Of a DNA stretch of 64,000 nucleotides, positions 24,415 through 37,037 are shown in pieces. Positions within the stretch are counted from its first letter, which is position 1. Each line of letters starts with the position of its first letter. The stretch covers positions 30,981,754 through 31,045,753 of the forward strand of contig CM046851.1 of assembly GCA_025618425.1 (NCBI GenBank), given 5' to 3'. Source of the DNA: Heliocidaris tuberculata. Taxonomy: Eukaryota > Echinodermata > Echinoidea > Camarodonta > Echinometridae. Position numbers and translations under genes: made by a program. The notes under the pieces were generated by a model. That model ran no database searches, was not told where the DNA came from, and saw only the letters and a program-made list of their open reading frames with translations.

Positions 24415-26486
24415 AGATATTCTGAAGATTATGTGAGCTACAAAAAGTCAAAAATCATATTTTTCTTTTAATATCTAAAATTGTCAATTTTGACATTGCA
24501 AAAACAAACATGCCCTACACCTGTAACATGATTTATTCTACAAGCAGATTTGTGTATAGTCAGGGGTCCTAAAGCTACGCACCCTACAAATAATCGCATT
24601 GTAACGCCTTCAATGCACAAATTTAAAAAAAAAGTAATTTCTCTTTATATTTGTGATATTATTATTTGGAAAATCATTGTGAAATTCACATCAGTCAACT
24701 TCAAAATCAAGATCTGCATTCATTTTACATGTGTGTTAGCCTGACGTGCGTACATGTACATGTAAATAGCTTTAGGACCCTTTCATTTCATCAAACAAAA
24801 TTTGATGCGGGCATCGACATCGACTTGAAAATGTTTGTTACTGTCATTTTTTCGCCCTAATTTTCTCAATGATTGAAGTTCAAAATACTGTATGCAGAAC
24901 CAATACCCCTTTCAAACCAAGCACTTGCCAGGGGAAGTACATGTAAGTTGGTTATCTGGACCCTGTGTGTGTGATATGTGATACATGTATATTATGATGC
25001 CATGTACAGTGTATTTTAAAGTGATTTTGCAAAGCAAACGATGGACTGGCCGCACGCCAGCTACCGGCCGCACTTCGCAGCATCTATCTACTCTATGTCT
25101 TATTTCCATGAATACTTTTCAATTGTTCAACCTACATGTACATGTAGGTCAGTCACCGTCAATGTTTGATCCACATCTACATGTATCCAGATCTAAAGTA
25201 AGATCTAGTCGTATATAGACTACGCAAACGTTGTATGTCCAGACAGGTAGGTTATAATCCGGACAACAACAAAAAAAAAACAACACTTTTTCATTCAATA
25301 CATGAATCTTTCAAAAGGTATACCCACACATTGTGTGTCCAGACAGGTTGGTTATCTGGAGAGATTGGTTATCTGGACGGGTCACATTTAAACAGTAATT
25401 CAAACAACTTTTCATGCAAACAAATCTTTCACAAGATAGGCATGATACGTTGACAAAATGACGAATTGCTAATTTTAGTGTTACTTGATCTTGATGCATA
25501 TTTTTTGTTAAATCCGACAGCAAATTTGACAGGTTAATCTTTGTTACACCTGTAGTCTACATGTAAGTGTCCGGATACAAACTTGTAAGTAAAACATGAT
25601 ACCAACTGATTGTATGATATTTTGTCTTGCAAATGATACAATTATCTTACAGTTGATAGATTGCTAATTTGCTACATTGGATAACTTAGATGTAAACTCA
25701 GGTGCGCAAAATTAGGTCTCGCGGTCTTTATGCCCTTTTATTTTCAGTTCCAGCGAGTCGCAATCCGACATCAGATTTTGAGATCGTGATATGTCCGAAA
25801 TTCTTTGTCAGTTAATTCTCATTCGAACCATTTTTAGTCCAGAATTTTGCTTTCTGTTTGGTATAATTCTGTCTGAAAAATTATTGTAGAATATGAGAAA
25901 TCATGGATTAAATATCACATTCCAAATTTTTTTTTAAAATGTGCACGTGTAAAATATGGTCATACTTGATGCATGCTCTTTATGAAATTTAACAAATGCA
26001 ACAGCTTAACTTTTGTTAAGTGTCTCTACACACAACCTCCTATGATGCTATCCTCCTACATGTATAGTTATAGATTAAAGTATAATTATACATATGGACC
26101 TGATGCCTGGAAAGGAAGACTTTTAACTTCTAACCCAAAGGAGGCTCTACATTATTCCTGTTTTTTTTTTTTTTTTAATATTTCAGACAAACATGACAAA
26201 ATGAAAGTCTTTGCTGTCACCTTCATTTCATTAACTCCTCATTATTGAAAATGACTACCACACAATCATGACAATGTCAATGACAATAACATCAATTAAT
26301 TCACGACAATCCAGCTCATCTCCGAGTTCGACTGTGACCATGCAGGTGACTGGTCTAATTTCTCCTTCAAAATGATTCCTCCTACATGTAAATGCCCTCT
26401 TTTTGCAGATAAAACATAGACCCTAAATAGAGATGTCTAACTTTAGATCTCGATGCCCTCCATCAAAATATCCTTGTTGATTCTGA
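24415..26486. other. No supported gene
   Basis: Only short motifs are apparent. GGTTATCTGGA-type words recur at 24,945-24,960 and 25,345-25,380, and TACATGTA runs occur at 24,745 and 25,135. No exon with paired splice sites was found. Confidence 0.5.
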
Positions 26487-26782
26487 CTAGAAATCTAAGT
26501 TACATAAACGCGTCAAGATGGTCAAAGAGCATTTATTTCTACCGAGCTCTGCACAAGCACAGGGGCCACAGCTACTCTCATGACTGTAACTGCCCACGGC
26601 CGTAGCTCCGTGGATACATTTCCCGTTTACGCTACACGCACGCAACACATTCACACGTATAGGAACGAACGATAACATTGTGCAAAATCAACAAAATAAT
26701 CATGTTTCTCCACGTTTATCCACACAAGATACCACAACACAAAACATACAGTCATCTGAATTGAATATTTGTCACTACATAC

Positions 26783-26876
26783 CTGATACAGAACTGCTCA
26801 GCAGTCCCACAAAAGCTGAGAAAAATGATAAATTCCACCACGCTTTTCGTCCGGTTAGTGTTACATCTGTCGCCAT
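26783..26876 (-). CDS. Probable first coding exon with signal-anchor-like peptide
   Basis: On the minus strand GAATATGGCG gives a good start context. The frame stays open for 31 codons plus one base up to a consensus donor GTATGT. The peptide begins MATDVTLTGRKAWW and continues with a hydrophobic stretch (NLSFFSAFVGLLSSSVS), which reads as a signal peptide or first membrane anchor. A perfect CRE lies 59 bases upstream of the ATG and the flanks are less repetitive than elsewhere. The next exon was not found; the sequence directly after the donor has stops in all relevant frames, as expected for an intron. The gene would run leftwards. The family is not recognised. Confidence 0.5.
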
Positions 26877-26934
26877 ATTCTAGTACTCTGTCAAATCGCC
26901 TCATGAATATGCAGATGAACCGTAGCTGAACTTG

Positions 26935-26942
26935 TGACGTCA
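26935..26942 (-). promoter_or_regulatory. Palindromic CRE (TGACGTCA)
   Basis: The octamer TGACGTCA is the full consensus site for CREB/ATF factors. Its place just upstream of the candidate first exon at 26,876 fits a proximal promoter on the minus strand. The same octamer also occurs inside several foldback elements in this window, so function is not certain. Confidence 0.45.
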
Positions 26943-27161
26943 TAATCGATGGCCGTTCAAGGAACTTTCGTTCCCAAAATTTCACCCATCAATATAAATT
27001 TACGTATAATTATTGCTTGTTTAATTATTGCATTTACACTAATGCAAATAGTCTTACACACTTCGAACAGGACTGTATTTTCTAAAAGGTGTATACAGTA
27101 ATTGATTGAAATAAAAGAGGACATCACATATTAACCATATCAACGGTATGTAAAAAAGACG

Positions 27162-27163
<2 letters not shown>

Positions 27164-27192
<29 letters not shown>

Positions 27193-27193
27193 A
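27164..27193 (+). repeat. (GA)n microsatellite
   Basis: About fourteen consecutive GA dinucleotides. Confidence 0.95.
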
Positions 27194-27668
27194 ATTTGAC
27201 TTCATTTTGTTTTATTTAAACAAGGAGCCTAATTAATAAAATTTGCAAGTCGTTCTTTCAAAACGCCTTATACATAAAAAAGTAATAATGTAATTATAAA
27301 ACATAAACTGAATATACATGGTGGATTAAAAAAAATCATTGAATGACTAGTACGTACATGTAAAAGTATGAATAGAAGCAGATATAAGAAAACCACACTG
27401 TCATGTATACTAAATTCTATTGCATGATACTTTATAACCGAATAGACCTGTTCACAAATATATTCAAATTTTATGCATACTTTTAAAACAAAAGTTGTTC
27501 TTGACAACCTGAAAGCTTGTGAGAGGCTTGTCAGACATAGCAACACGTAATGTATGCAAACTGGATTCCAAGTATTGTAATCCATTCATTAATAACAGGT
27601 TAATGTAATACCTCGTTACAAGGCCCCCAGGAAAGAAACATTCATAAATTTGAATAACTTTGTGAACA

Positions 27669-27790
27669 GGGGCCCGTTGCACAAAACTTGCGTTTGAACG
27701 CAACTCAGGAAAATCAAACGCAACTTTATTTTCAGCCAATCAGAAGTGCGCATTAAGGACTTGCGTTTGATTTTTAAGAGTTCCCTGAGG
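27669..27790. mobile_element. GGGCCCGTTGC-end MITE, truncated relative
   Basis: Begins GGGGCCCGTTGCACAAAACT and contains the central CAGCCAATCAGAAG flanked by inverted TTGCGTTTGA blocks. The right GGGCCC end is missing. It is a diverged member of the group at 24.3, 34.1, 46.0 and 51.6 kb. Confidence 0.6.
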
Positions 27791-28167
27791 TAAAATGAGA
27801 CCAAAAAGAATCAGAATTACATGCAAATATTTTTGTTGTTTTTGTTGTTTTTGTTAAGCTATAAAAGAAATGTATCATAGGTAGCAATCATACACAAAGT
27901 CATGCTTGCTGTGAATAGATATCAAGTTTATATAAGGTCTTTCTCTGGAAATATGATTCTGCCATTAAAGAACAATACAAATTCATGTAGCGAGGCTTAA
28001 ATATGTTTGTGCTAATCCATGGTTTAATAGCCACGGACGTATTATAGCCTTATATCAATTAAAAAGCAGGGGCGGCAGTATCGATTCGCGCGGGGCCGGG
28101 GTGCCGGGTACCTATAGTATACACTCTAAAAACTAAAGTGTTAAATCACCATTTAAAAGGGCCGAGG

Positions 28168-28290
28168 AGTGACAACTTTTTCAAAATTGTAGATTAACAT
28201 TTTTAACATGCTGGATACAACACTGTAAAGGCTAAATCCAGCAGTTTAAAAGAGTTGATCTACAATTTTGAAGAAAGTTGTAATCACTAT
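28168..28290. mobile_element. Short inverted-repeat element
   Basis: GTGACAACTTTTTCAAAATT and its inverse AATTTTGAAGAAAGTTGTAA enclose about 70 bases. It directly adjoins the repeat at 28,289-28,758. Confidence 0.6.
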
Positions 28291-28758
28291 ACATATGAGA
28301 ATTTCAAATTGGCCGAATAGGTATAATGTCACTGTGAAGTAGTTGCGTACAACTCCCCCATTTGCTCCAACACACAAAATTACTACAATATCATTTTATT
28401 CAAAATGTATTACTCAGTAGGACATTTTTCTTTCATGAGGACCCATAACAATATGCTATCTCCAATATATTTTGAGTACTGCCCCGAAGGTATAGGCGCT
28501 TTGGAGAAAAACGCATATTAATGATATTTTTGTGTATGACAAACAGGACAGTCTGTTGGCCGCAACTATGTCACAATCGACTCACCAAATTGCCAATTTG
28601 AGAATCGCATAGATGTATGTAGTGAACACATTTATCAAACATCCATAACTTTCTGACTCCTTGTCCGATTTCTTTTAAACTTTCACCATCCTGTGTTCCT
28701 TATTGTTCTGCTTTCACACAAAACATCTTAATTATACCATGGCTGGATTGCCCTATAA
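28289..28758 (+). repeat. Partial second copy of the 9.3-kb element
   Basis: Homologous in the same order to about 9,405-9,882, sharing AATTTCAAATTGGCCGAAT, ACAACTCCCCCATTTGCTC and CCATGGCTGGATTGC-like segments. It is truncated at its left side and followed by a poly-C run. Confidence 0.75.
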
Positions 28759-28873
28759 TTGAGAGAGAAATAATATCAGGACCCCCCCCCCCTCCCACAT
28801 TAGGTAAAACACAATTCTCAAATTATATCATGATCGCATTTGGTTCAAATTTGAACATGATTGTGATGCAATA

Positions 28874-29029
28874 ACAACACGATAAAAACTACTTTCGAAA
28901 AATAAACTCCAGGGCAATTTCAAAGGCTATATTGTACTGCCCATAGAAATCTTGTTCGGATTACGTAATACGCCATTGTAATGTTCGCACATTTCTAAAG
29001 GTGATAGAGTAGTTTTTATCGTGTTTAAC
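28874..29029. mobile_element. Small inverted-repeat element
   Basis: AACACGATAAAAACTACT on the left is mirrored by AGTAGTTTTTATCGTGTT on the right, about 155 bp end to end, with no coding content. Confidence 0.6.
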
Positions 29030-29819
29030 AAAATTATAATTATTCAGGTGTATATCGCCCCTGGCGATATTGTGCCAAAACAACTTGGTGGCACTTCTGT
29101 ATACGGAAACTTAGAGATTTCGGGCATTCCATTTCCAGACTCCCTCAGTAGGATAGGAACATTTTCTTTTCTTCACTTATATTCTTGATTTTTTTTTTTC
29201 TCGTGAAGGATTCGGCAGCAATTTTTTTTCATGACATCAATTTTCCCGGAAGTTCATTATTCTCTTTTGATATAACCTTCCGTTCGTTCAAATTATTCAG
29301 ATGCTGGCCCCCCTTTTTTTTTCAATTTTATTTTTAGTTTGACAAAAATATTGTAATAAGGCAAAAGTACATTTTTTTCCTTTTTTTTTTAAAATTCATG
29401 TTGGCCAAATCCACAGGCCTTTACATTTTATCAATAAGATTGAAACATTTGACTGATTTTGTTGTTGTTGTTGTTGTTTTTTTTTTGGGGGGGGGGTTAA
29501 AATATCGTCAAATAAAATATGGCTATCATAAAGGACAAGAGGTAAGTTGACGAAGATAAAATATTATCATACACAAGAGAATGCATTGTTTTCAATTCAA
29601 ACAAGTGCCATTTTATGGTAATATGCCAATCATCTCTCAAAACAGTACCCGTAACAATGAGTTGTAATATTTTATAACTAAAGATTAGTACTATTTATCG
29701 CTTCCTATTTGATGTAGTGGCTTCAGGAAAGAAGCTATGATTTTAAAAGGGGTCATGTTGGCTTGACTTAAGAAATGACACTAATGGAATATCTAGAGTG
29801 ATGTATCTCAGTATATGCA

Positions 29820-30270
29820 TTTGTTTTGTTTTGTTTTGTCCTCACCCCCACCCCCTTGGTATTTGTGAATCTAGTCCTATCCTGTAGTTTTATAGATACA
29901 GGTATTTCGTTTATGCTCAATGAACAGATTTGTTTTTTGTTTTTTGTTTTTGTGTTGCTTTTATTGATGTTGATTGCGCGCGTGTGTATATACAAGCTCT
30001 TCTTGCCAATATTTACAGGTTTTTTTTTACTGATTGCAAGGCCTTATTTGTTAGAGTATTTATATTTTATGAAGTACTTACGTGTTTTAAGTAGTCTTTA
30101 CATTTACGTAATTTGTCATCAGGGAATCACATATTCATTAGCTTTTTCAGCTATTTCGTTGTCTCCCATCCCCATTTCAATTATTTTGTAAATAACTTGT
30201 AAATATGCTTCATATATTGTTTCAGAAATGGTAATAAATTCATACATTCATTCATTCATTCATTCATTCA
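29820..30270 (+). mobile_element. Possible 3' tail of a non-LTR retrotransposon
   Basis: A T-rich stretch ends GGTAATAAATTCATACATTC and runs directly into (ATTC)n. A polyadenylation-like AATAAA followed by a short-unit tail is how CR1- and RTE-type LINE copies commonly end. A 121-codon open frame at 29,826-30,191 is hydrophobic only because the strand is T-rich; no reverse transcriptase motif is visible. Confidence 0.3.
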
Positions 30271-30306
30271 ATCTATCAATCTTGCCCGGGGGGGGGGGGG
30301 GGGGGG
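30240..30306 (+). repeat. (ATTC)n followed by poly-G tract
   Basis: Several ATTC units are followed, after a short spacer, by an uninterrupted run of about 19 G. Confidence 0.9.
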
Positions 30307-31319
30307 GTGCATTCAGCAATGTCGGTCGCTGGGTGCCACGAAAGAAAACTTTTATTTCTATTATCTCTTTGTTGATCTTGCTCTATCTCCCCGAGATGTC
30401 ATAACAGTAGTGTGGGTAATTTTGTGATATTTTAGATTTAATTACAATAAAAGGGAATTCCAGAGAGGCGCATGCAGGGCGAGAAATTTTGGCACTACGC
30501 TATATTAACTGGGGATGATATTTTGGTAGTAGTTTTGGGACTGGTCTCAAAAGCTGCTTAAAAGTTCAGACTAAAACACACTGGAGGGCGAAACGTCTGT
30601 CCAACGTTCATTCAATAATGGATGCTAGAATGCAGAAACTGTTTTGCTCCCATTCAATCAAAAGCCCTCTTAGTTTAACAAAAAATAACATGAAAAGAAC
30701 ACAACACCATGATAAGATGAGATGAGATTGTAATTTCGGTCTTTGGTTTATCATGTTTCTCTCATCTCTATATATATTTCAGAATTTAGCTGTCTTCATT
30801 TAAACCAACTCATCTCAAATACCAAAGTCAACTCTTTCAGTTAAACTTATATAATTATCTAAAGAGATATTGCATTTAATTCATAAGATTGAGATGAAAA
30901 TGTATAAAATTTTCCTGGTTTGAGATAATTAGCAAATGATGCCAGATGACAGAATTATCAAACGAGTTCAGTGGGTTGTCAAACAGAGCGGCATCATGAA
31001 TAGCGCCATCTTATGATGAGATTATGGTGAATAACCAGAGAGATCTATTGACCCAAAGGACCAGCGGTGATACCACAGAACTCCTAAAGACGTCTTTAGT
31101 TCTGTGGGTGGTACTGTATTACCCAAACAGTGTAACAGACCGCTAGGCTCACAATGTACAGTTGGAATTCAGGTAGTTTGTAATATGTTTTTAAAAACTG
31201 GCAATTTCTTTCTCACTTTGTAAAACTTCCTCTGTTGAAATGCATGCCTGCATGTGGTTGGTCAGATTGGAATATAGCTTTTGCACAATACGCATATATT
31301 GTGTATCCCTTTCCCATAT

Positions 31320-31392
31320 CTCTCTCTCTCTTTCTCTCTCTCTCTCCCTATCTCTCTCTCCCCCTCTCCCCCCCCCCCCCCTCTCTCTCTCA
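31320..31392 (+). repeat. (CT)n pyrimidine microsatellite
   Basis: CT and CCCT runs, interrupted by a poly-C tract. Confidence 0.9.
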
Positions 31393-32271
31393 TAATTATC
31401 CCCAAATATCTATATGTAATGTGATTTCTCTGACACAATTATCCAACAAAGCAAACCTTCATTTTTCACATATATTTTCAAACAAGAAATAAAGGAACCA
31501 ATAATACTCAGTGTCTTGAATTTATAATTGGAATATTCATGTTTGCATGAGAAGAAATGTCAGCTATTTGTGAAATTCTAAAATATATCAATATGGTGAA
31601 TGGTATTGCATATTTCATCCACTCACAATAATGTAATATATATATATATAAAAACAAAAATCTTATTCACAGGAAAACAACAAACTTCAAGAATCATTAG
31701 CAGCGAGAGTTAACATATTCTGAATATCCTTTGAGAGCCAGAAGGGCATTAACTCATATACATGTACTTTTACATAGAGATACTGCCTTTCTGACTCTGT
31801 GCAGACAATATCATCAATGACATATTTAAACTGTTTCTTTATCCTTTACTTATCTACATACATGTACCTTCTTCAAGAGATGGTTAAGTTCTGGGAAAGG
31901 TCAAAAGTAATTTGTGAACTTTCTCATTCTCTTTGTTAGTCTGGAAGATTCTCATAGAAATGTCCCCTGAAAAGGATTGCTCTTCAAATGCCCTCATAAT
32001 CAAAATATGACAAGAAACAGCTGAAATGTTCAGGCCGAACATGTGTGTGTAGTCCATATATACATTTCTGTGTGCAGTGCATGTGACTCTCAGCAGGATG
32101 GAGTCAATTTCTTATCAGTTTGATGATTCCATATCCCGACAGCATACACCAATTCTTATGTACTATATAATCAACCTTTCCCAATTGTTTGAGAAAGTTT
32201 CTTGCGCAATGTAATCGCATGACCAAAACTCAACTTTATCTTTAAGGAAGTGTATATAAAATCTATACTTA

Positions 32272-32532
32272 GGTAGCTTAGCAAAATGTACTGGCATGTA
32301 AAGACAAGGGAAAGATGCAAAGAACAACACTGCTGGTTTTGTCTGTGCATCTAACATTGCAATCAGACTTATCTGACTAAAAGTCTTCATATTATTTTGC
32401 TAAATAGAGTTAAATAGTAATTCTACATCCTAATATTTTGGGTTCTGCCTCTATGGAATAAAATTTGGATATTTAATGTTGCCATTTTTCGTCTTTCCAG
32501 AACTTTACGTGCCATCACGTTTCGCTAAGCTA
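32272..32532. mobile_element. MITE with GTAGCTTAGC ends, copy 2
   Basis: GGTAGCTTAGCAAAATGTAC on the left and ACGTTTCGCTAAGCTAC-type sequence on the right are inverted copies over about 33 bases. The body matches 12,115-12,442. Confidence 0.8.
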
Positions 32533-33075
32533 CATGTAACTTATATCATCATATCAACATTTGACTGTAAAGCATTTACAAAAATAACAAAGAACATAGT
32601 CATACCTGCTAGAACGTAGATATAATTGGCGGAATAAGGCAATGGTAAGAATTATATACATGTACTATACATCTCATACATAAAAATTCTTGGTGGTTGA
32701 ACATGCTTATGTATATATTTACACAAATGCATTGAGTGATGAAAGAAATCCCCTTTCTAAATAAGATGCAGGACTGAGATGCAAAGTTTGGATCAGGGTG
32801 GATCCAAGGGGGGGGGGGGGGGTGGGGGCTGATGACCTTTTTTTGTTGTTGCTAGTCAGGTCAGAGAATTTTGGAGTAAAAATACACAAACTAATGCTGA
32901 CAACCCTTTTTTATTCTTTGCTAGTCAGAAAATTTACAGAATACTGTGCCCTCTCTCTCACAAAACCCTGGATCCGCTACTGGTTTGGATGTCCATAGTA
33001 GTTCCAATTTATTACTGAACCCCTTCTCAATGTAATGCAAAACTTCACATAGCTGGACACTGCAATCAATGTTAA

Positions 33076-33645
33076 AGGAGAATGATACCCTGGGAAATAT
33101 CCATTTTAATGAAAAGAGATTATAGAGAGAAGCAATTTAAAAAGTTCCATCAAAATCAGTTATGAAATGAAAAAGTTATGAAAGTTTGAATAACCTCTAT
33201 TACTTTCTATGGTGATCCTCAAATTGGCAATGTTGCTCCAAAATGGCAGGTTTAGTAGTATAACTCTCAATATGTTTTGTACACAAAATTTCATATTTTC
33301 TCAATTATCTCTAAAGATGCTGCTTGTCTTTTTGTGAACTCAACAGTTGTGTCAAATACATTTTTCCATGAAATATCTTGAGCTAAGGAGACAAGCTGCA
33401 CCTTAAGAGATAATGGGAAAAATATGAAATTTTGTGTAAAAAACATATGGAGAGTGTACTACTAAACCTGTCTTTTTGAAGCAACATTGCCAATGTGAGG
33501 ATCGCCATAGAGAGTAAATTGAGACCTTTCAAACTTTCATAACTTTTTCATTTCGTAACAGATTTTGATGGAAATTTTTTTAAATTGCTTCTATCTATCC
33601 TCTCTTTTCATTAAAATGGATTTTTCCCCAGGGTTTCATTCTCCT
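33076..33645. mobile_element. TTAA-flanked foldback MITE, family F, copy 1
   Basis: Left flank TTAA (33,072-33,075), right flank TTAT (33,646-33,649). The ends AGGAGAATGATACCCTGG and CAGGGTTTCATTCTCCT are inverted, and the halves are inverse copies over about 270 bases each, including CCTCAAATTGGCAATGTTGC. A sibling lies at 36,463-37,037. Confidence 0.88.
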
Positions 33646-33719
33646 TTATAAAGTGATAACAATAATTTGAAAGTTTGATGGAATAAGTTCTATTCAACAT
33701 ATCATATGTATTAGTTTTT

Positions 33720-34020
33720 AGTACAATGAACATAAGGGAGGGTCCATCAGTCATAGGAGGAGGAGAAGAAATAGACGAAGAACATAAGAAGCTGAAAAAG
33801 GAGAAAAGAAAAGAAAGTGAAGAAAACGAACAGAAGTAGAGGAGGGATTAAATAAAAACCAAAAGATGAAAATATGTGGTACAGAGGAAGAAAAGGAGAA
33901 AGAAGAAGAATTAAAAGGAAAAAAATTTTACATAGTAAAGGTCAAAGTTTTAGAGACTGAAGCATGAACAAAAGTAGGAAAGGAAGGAACGAAAAATAGA
34001 GACAAATCTTAAAAAGTTCA
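33720..34020 (+). repeat. Polypurine-rich tract
   Basis: The plus strand is dominated by A and G (GGAGAAAAGAAAAG-type runs) with few pyrimidines for about 300 bases. There is no gene. Confidence 0.7.
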
Positions 34021-34113
34021 TATGGCAAAACACAAACTTCTGACTAAGAGGGCAGTGTAAATAACACTGTTATTTACAGTGGCTACAGTATGTTCAGAGA
34101 AAGTGGTATAAAC

Positions 34114-34264
34114 TGGGGGGGGGGGGGGGGGCGTTTCATCACCTGTCTTGTCAGTGATTTTTACCGACAAATTTGCTCTCAGCCAATCAGATGCAAGGAT
34201 TTCAGCAGCTTGTAACAGTTATTGCAACTTGTCATTGATGACAAGTTTTATGAAGCGGGGCCCC
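34114..34264. mobile_element. GGGGCCC-end MITE relative with poly-G expanded end
   Basis: The right end is GATGACAAGTTTTATGAAGC followed by GGGGCCCC. The left end is CGTTTCATCACCTGTCTTGTC, preceded by a run of about 17 G in place of GGGGCCC. The centre has CAGCCAATCAGATG. Confidence 0.65.
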
Positions 34265-34303
34265 TAGTATCATATCTACCACTGTCATGTGTGAAACACT
34301 CAA

Positions 34304-34631
34304 CTACATGTAGGGGTCGGGCTAACTCGGCACTGCGCGGTGACTATGTTTCAAGAGTTGAAGTCCACGCTATGCACCGTACCCTTTTTTAGCCTTAAAT
34401 TTCATGTTTTGCATAATTTTACTTCTTGAAATTGTCAACATTACTTCTTTGCTAATCATTTTACACATTGATATCAAATAATTTGAATTTAAGTGTTTTG
34501 AAATGTGTAATTAAATGCAAAGTTCAACACAAGTGTTTGCGATCACTTTAACTCTCTGGGCTCACTCCACGGCGATTTTCTGCCAAGGCCGAGTTCGCCC
34601 TAGTGCCGAGTTAGCCCGCATCCTACATGTA
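34304..34631. mobile_element. MITE with GGGCTAACTCGGCACT ends
   Basis: GGGCTAACTCGGCACT at 34,319 and its perfect inverse AGTGCCGAGTTAGCCC near 34,601-34,616 are each extended outward by TACATGTAGG-like sequence. The interior is AT-rich and non-coding. Confidence 0.8.
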
Positions 34632-36458
34632 TATCTACTCTTCCACACATACAAAAAAGTGTAGAGCTAGCTCTTTTGAGAGTAATATCTTTTTAGCATC
34701 TATTCTTATGGATACCAGCTTATTTCACCACATGTGGAAATAAATAATTGATTTCTTTAATCTAAGTCAAGTATTATTTCTAGAACAGTATTCTCAAACA
34801 TTTTGCATAGAATTACCAAGCTACAGTGAATAAATCAGAATGAAATTGTCAAGTTTACAACATGTATATTGCTATCTACAATGTATATATATTTCTATTT
34901 AACAGAGATAAATCAATAAATAGTAATCAAATTTGATCTAATTTGCATCTCAGACAAACAATTATACAGAAGGTAATCATGCAGAATACATGGCCCATTT
35001 AAAAAAACAATGAGTTGTAACAAAATCCTTTACATGCTTTTCGAATGAGTGAAATCATATCATAAGTAACAAAACTTAAATCAAAGTGAATTAAAAAACA
35101 GCAACTCTCCACGAACACGTACAGTAGAGGAATATCATGTGATGTCACAACGTCAATGCTGATGTTTAGGGTACATGTTTAATGCTCTGTGATTTGATTA
35201 TTGATCAGTCAAAGGAAATGAATAAATGTATATGCCACAAACTCAGAGGAAATGTCATGTCCTTTAACCTGTAGCAGTTCATAGTTTTCTTAGGGTCTAA
35301 ATTAGTCAGCTTTTCTTCCTCAAATTGGCAACAATCATTCTTTTTTCCAACTCCTACATAGTTTGAAAAAAAAAAAAATACAAATCTTTATTAATTGAAC
35401 CAATGTGAATGAAAATAGCAAAATTTTACATAAGAATTGCCAATTTGCACATGGAAATAGTGATTATACATTTTACACTGCATTGCCAATTTAGAGACTA
35501 TAATGATTAGTTACAATTAAATCTCTCGAGAACAGCACAACGTACTGCATTAAAAATAGACTAAAAATTTTCAGTTAATTTTTCTCTTTCTGCTCATGTA
35601 TAATGTGTAATTCCTAGCATTTTGGATTAAAAGATAAAGTTGCAAAAGTGTCACTAAAAGGAAACACTATACTGCTATGGGTTCAAGAATGATGACGAAT
35701 AACAAGAGGTGGTATTCTGAAAACTATATCATCTCTTAGGTATGTTAACTGTCATAAAATATCTAAGATTAGGACAAGTTATTGAATAATGTCTACATAT
35801 AGCTGGCGGCATACACATAAGAGTTCTGGGAGACATCTGTAAAAGTAATGATAATAAGTGTGGATTCCAAGCACAATTAGCTATGACAATTAACAAACCT
35901 CTCCATAAAATAAAAGATAACATACATGTCGTTTTTGGAACACTAATCAAGCATCCATATCTCTCATTTCGAGTAAATCTTGTTCTCACTGTTGTTGCGG
36001 AAATGGAATTACTGCAAAGGTGGAAATTTTCATGAGATCAATTTTTCTTGCTCTCTCGCTCAGTCAAGTAAAGTGAATTTTGTGTGTTTTTAATTTTGCC
36101 AAAATGTTATGTTCACGCGCAAAATAATATGAATACAACATTTTTGTGCATGTTTATTTTTGCACTAATTTTATGCCACAAAAAATGCACAAAAACATCC
36201 ACACCAAGAAATATTCCATGTTACAGTAAATGTACAGGCAATACAGTGCCCCTCAGAAATGACCTTACAAGTTGTAAAACTAAATTTTAAAATATATAAG
36301 AAAACAAAAATTGGTCAGATATCCTTGGCAACTTACATGTATAAGCCTCCACTGTATCATTTTATAACACTAACTTATTGTTTTTATCTCGATGTGACAC
36401 TATTGTGGGTTTGCACTTCTTCATTTTTAGAGTTCAACTGGTAATCAATTCCTCATGC
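34632..36458. other. No supported gene
   Basis: AT-rich DNA without recognisable exons, inverted elements or tandem arrays. Confidence 0.5.
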
Positions 36459-36462
36459 TTAA

Positions 36463-37037
36463 AGGAGAATGAAACCCTGGGGAAAAATCCATTTTAATAA
36501 AAAGAGAGGATAGAGAGAAGTAATTTTTAAAAAGTTCCATCAAAATCAGTTAAGAAATGAGAAAGTTATAAAAGTTTGAAAAGTCTCAATTTACTTTCTA
36601 TGGCGATCCTCAAATTGGCAATGTTGCTTCAAAGTGACAGGTAGAGTAGGACAACTCTCCATGTGTTTTCTACACAAAATTTCATATTTTCTCCATTATC
36701 TCTAAAAATGATGCTTGTCTTTTTGTGAACTCAACATATGTTGTGTCAAATACATTTCTCCATGATATATCTTGAGCTGAGGAGACAAGCTGCACTTTGA
36801 GAGATAATGGGAAAAATATGAAATTTTGTGTACAAAACATATGGAGAGTTGTCCTACTAAACCTGTCATTTTGAAGCAACATTGCCAATTTGAGGATCGC
36901 CATAGAAAGTCAATTGAGACTTTTCAAACTTTCTTAACTTTCTCATTTCTTAACCGATTTGATGGAACTTTTTTTAAATTGCTTCTCTCTATCCTCTCTT
37001 TTCATTAAAATGATTTTTTCCCAGGGTTTCATTCTCC
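36463..37037. mobile_element. TTAA-flanked foldback MITE, family F, copy 2
   Basis: Flanked by TTAA at 36,459-36,462 and 37,038-37,041. The inverted arms match those of the 33,076-33,645 copy throughout. It lies about 400 bp beyond the STAMBP stop codon, outside the predicted short 3' UTR. Confidence 0.9.

Larger units (their letters stand above)
29040..33071. other. No supported gene
   Basis: Mostly unique-looking AT-rich DNA with a retroposon-like tail near 30.2 kb, an imperfect hairpin at 31,071-31,113, CT and TA microsatellites, and a MITE at 32,272. No exon was identified. Confidence 0.5.

Noticed and set aside
29826..30191. 121-codon hydrophobic plus-strand frame
   Set aside because: Hydrophobicity follows from T-richness of the strand. 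No start context, signal for splicing or family; more likely a retroposon 3' region.
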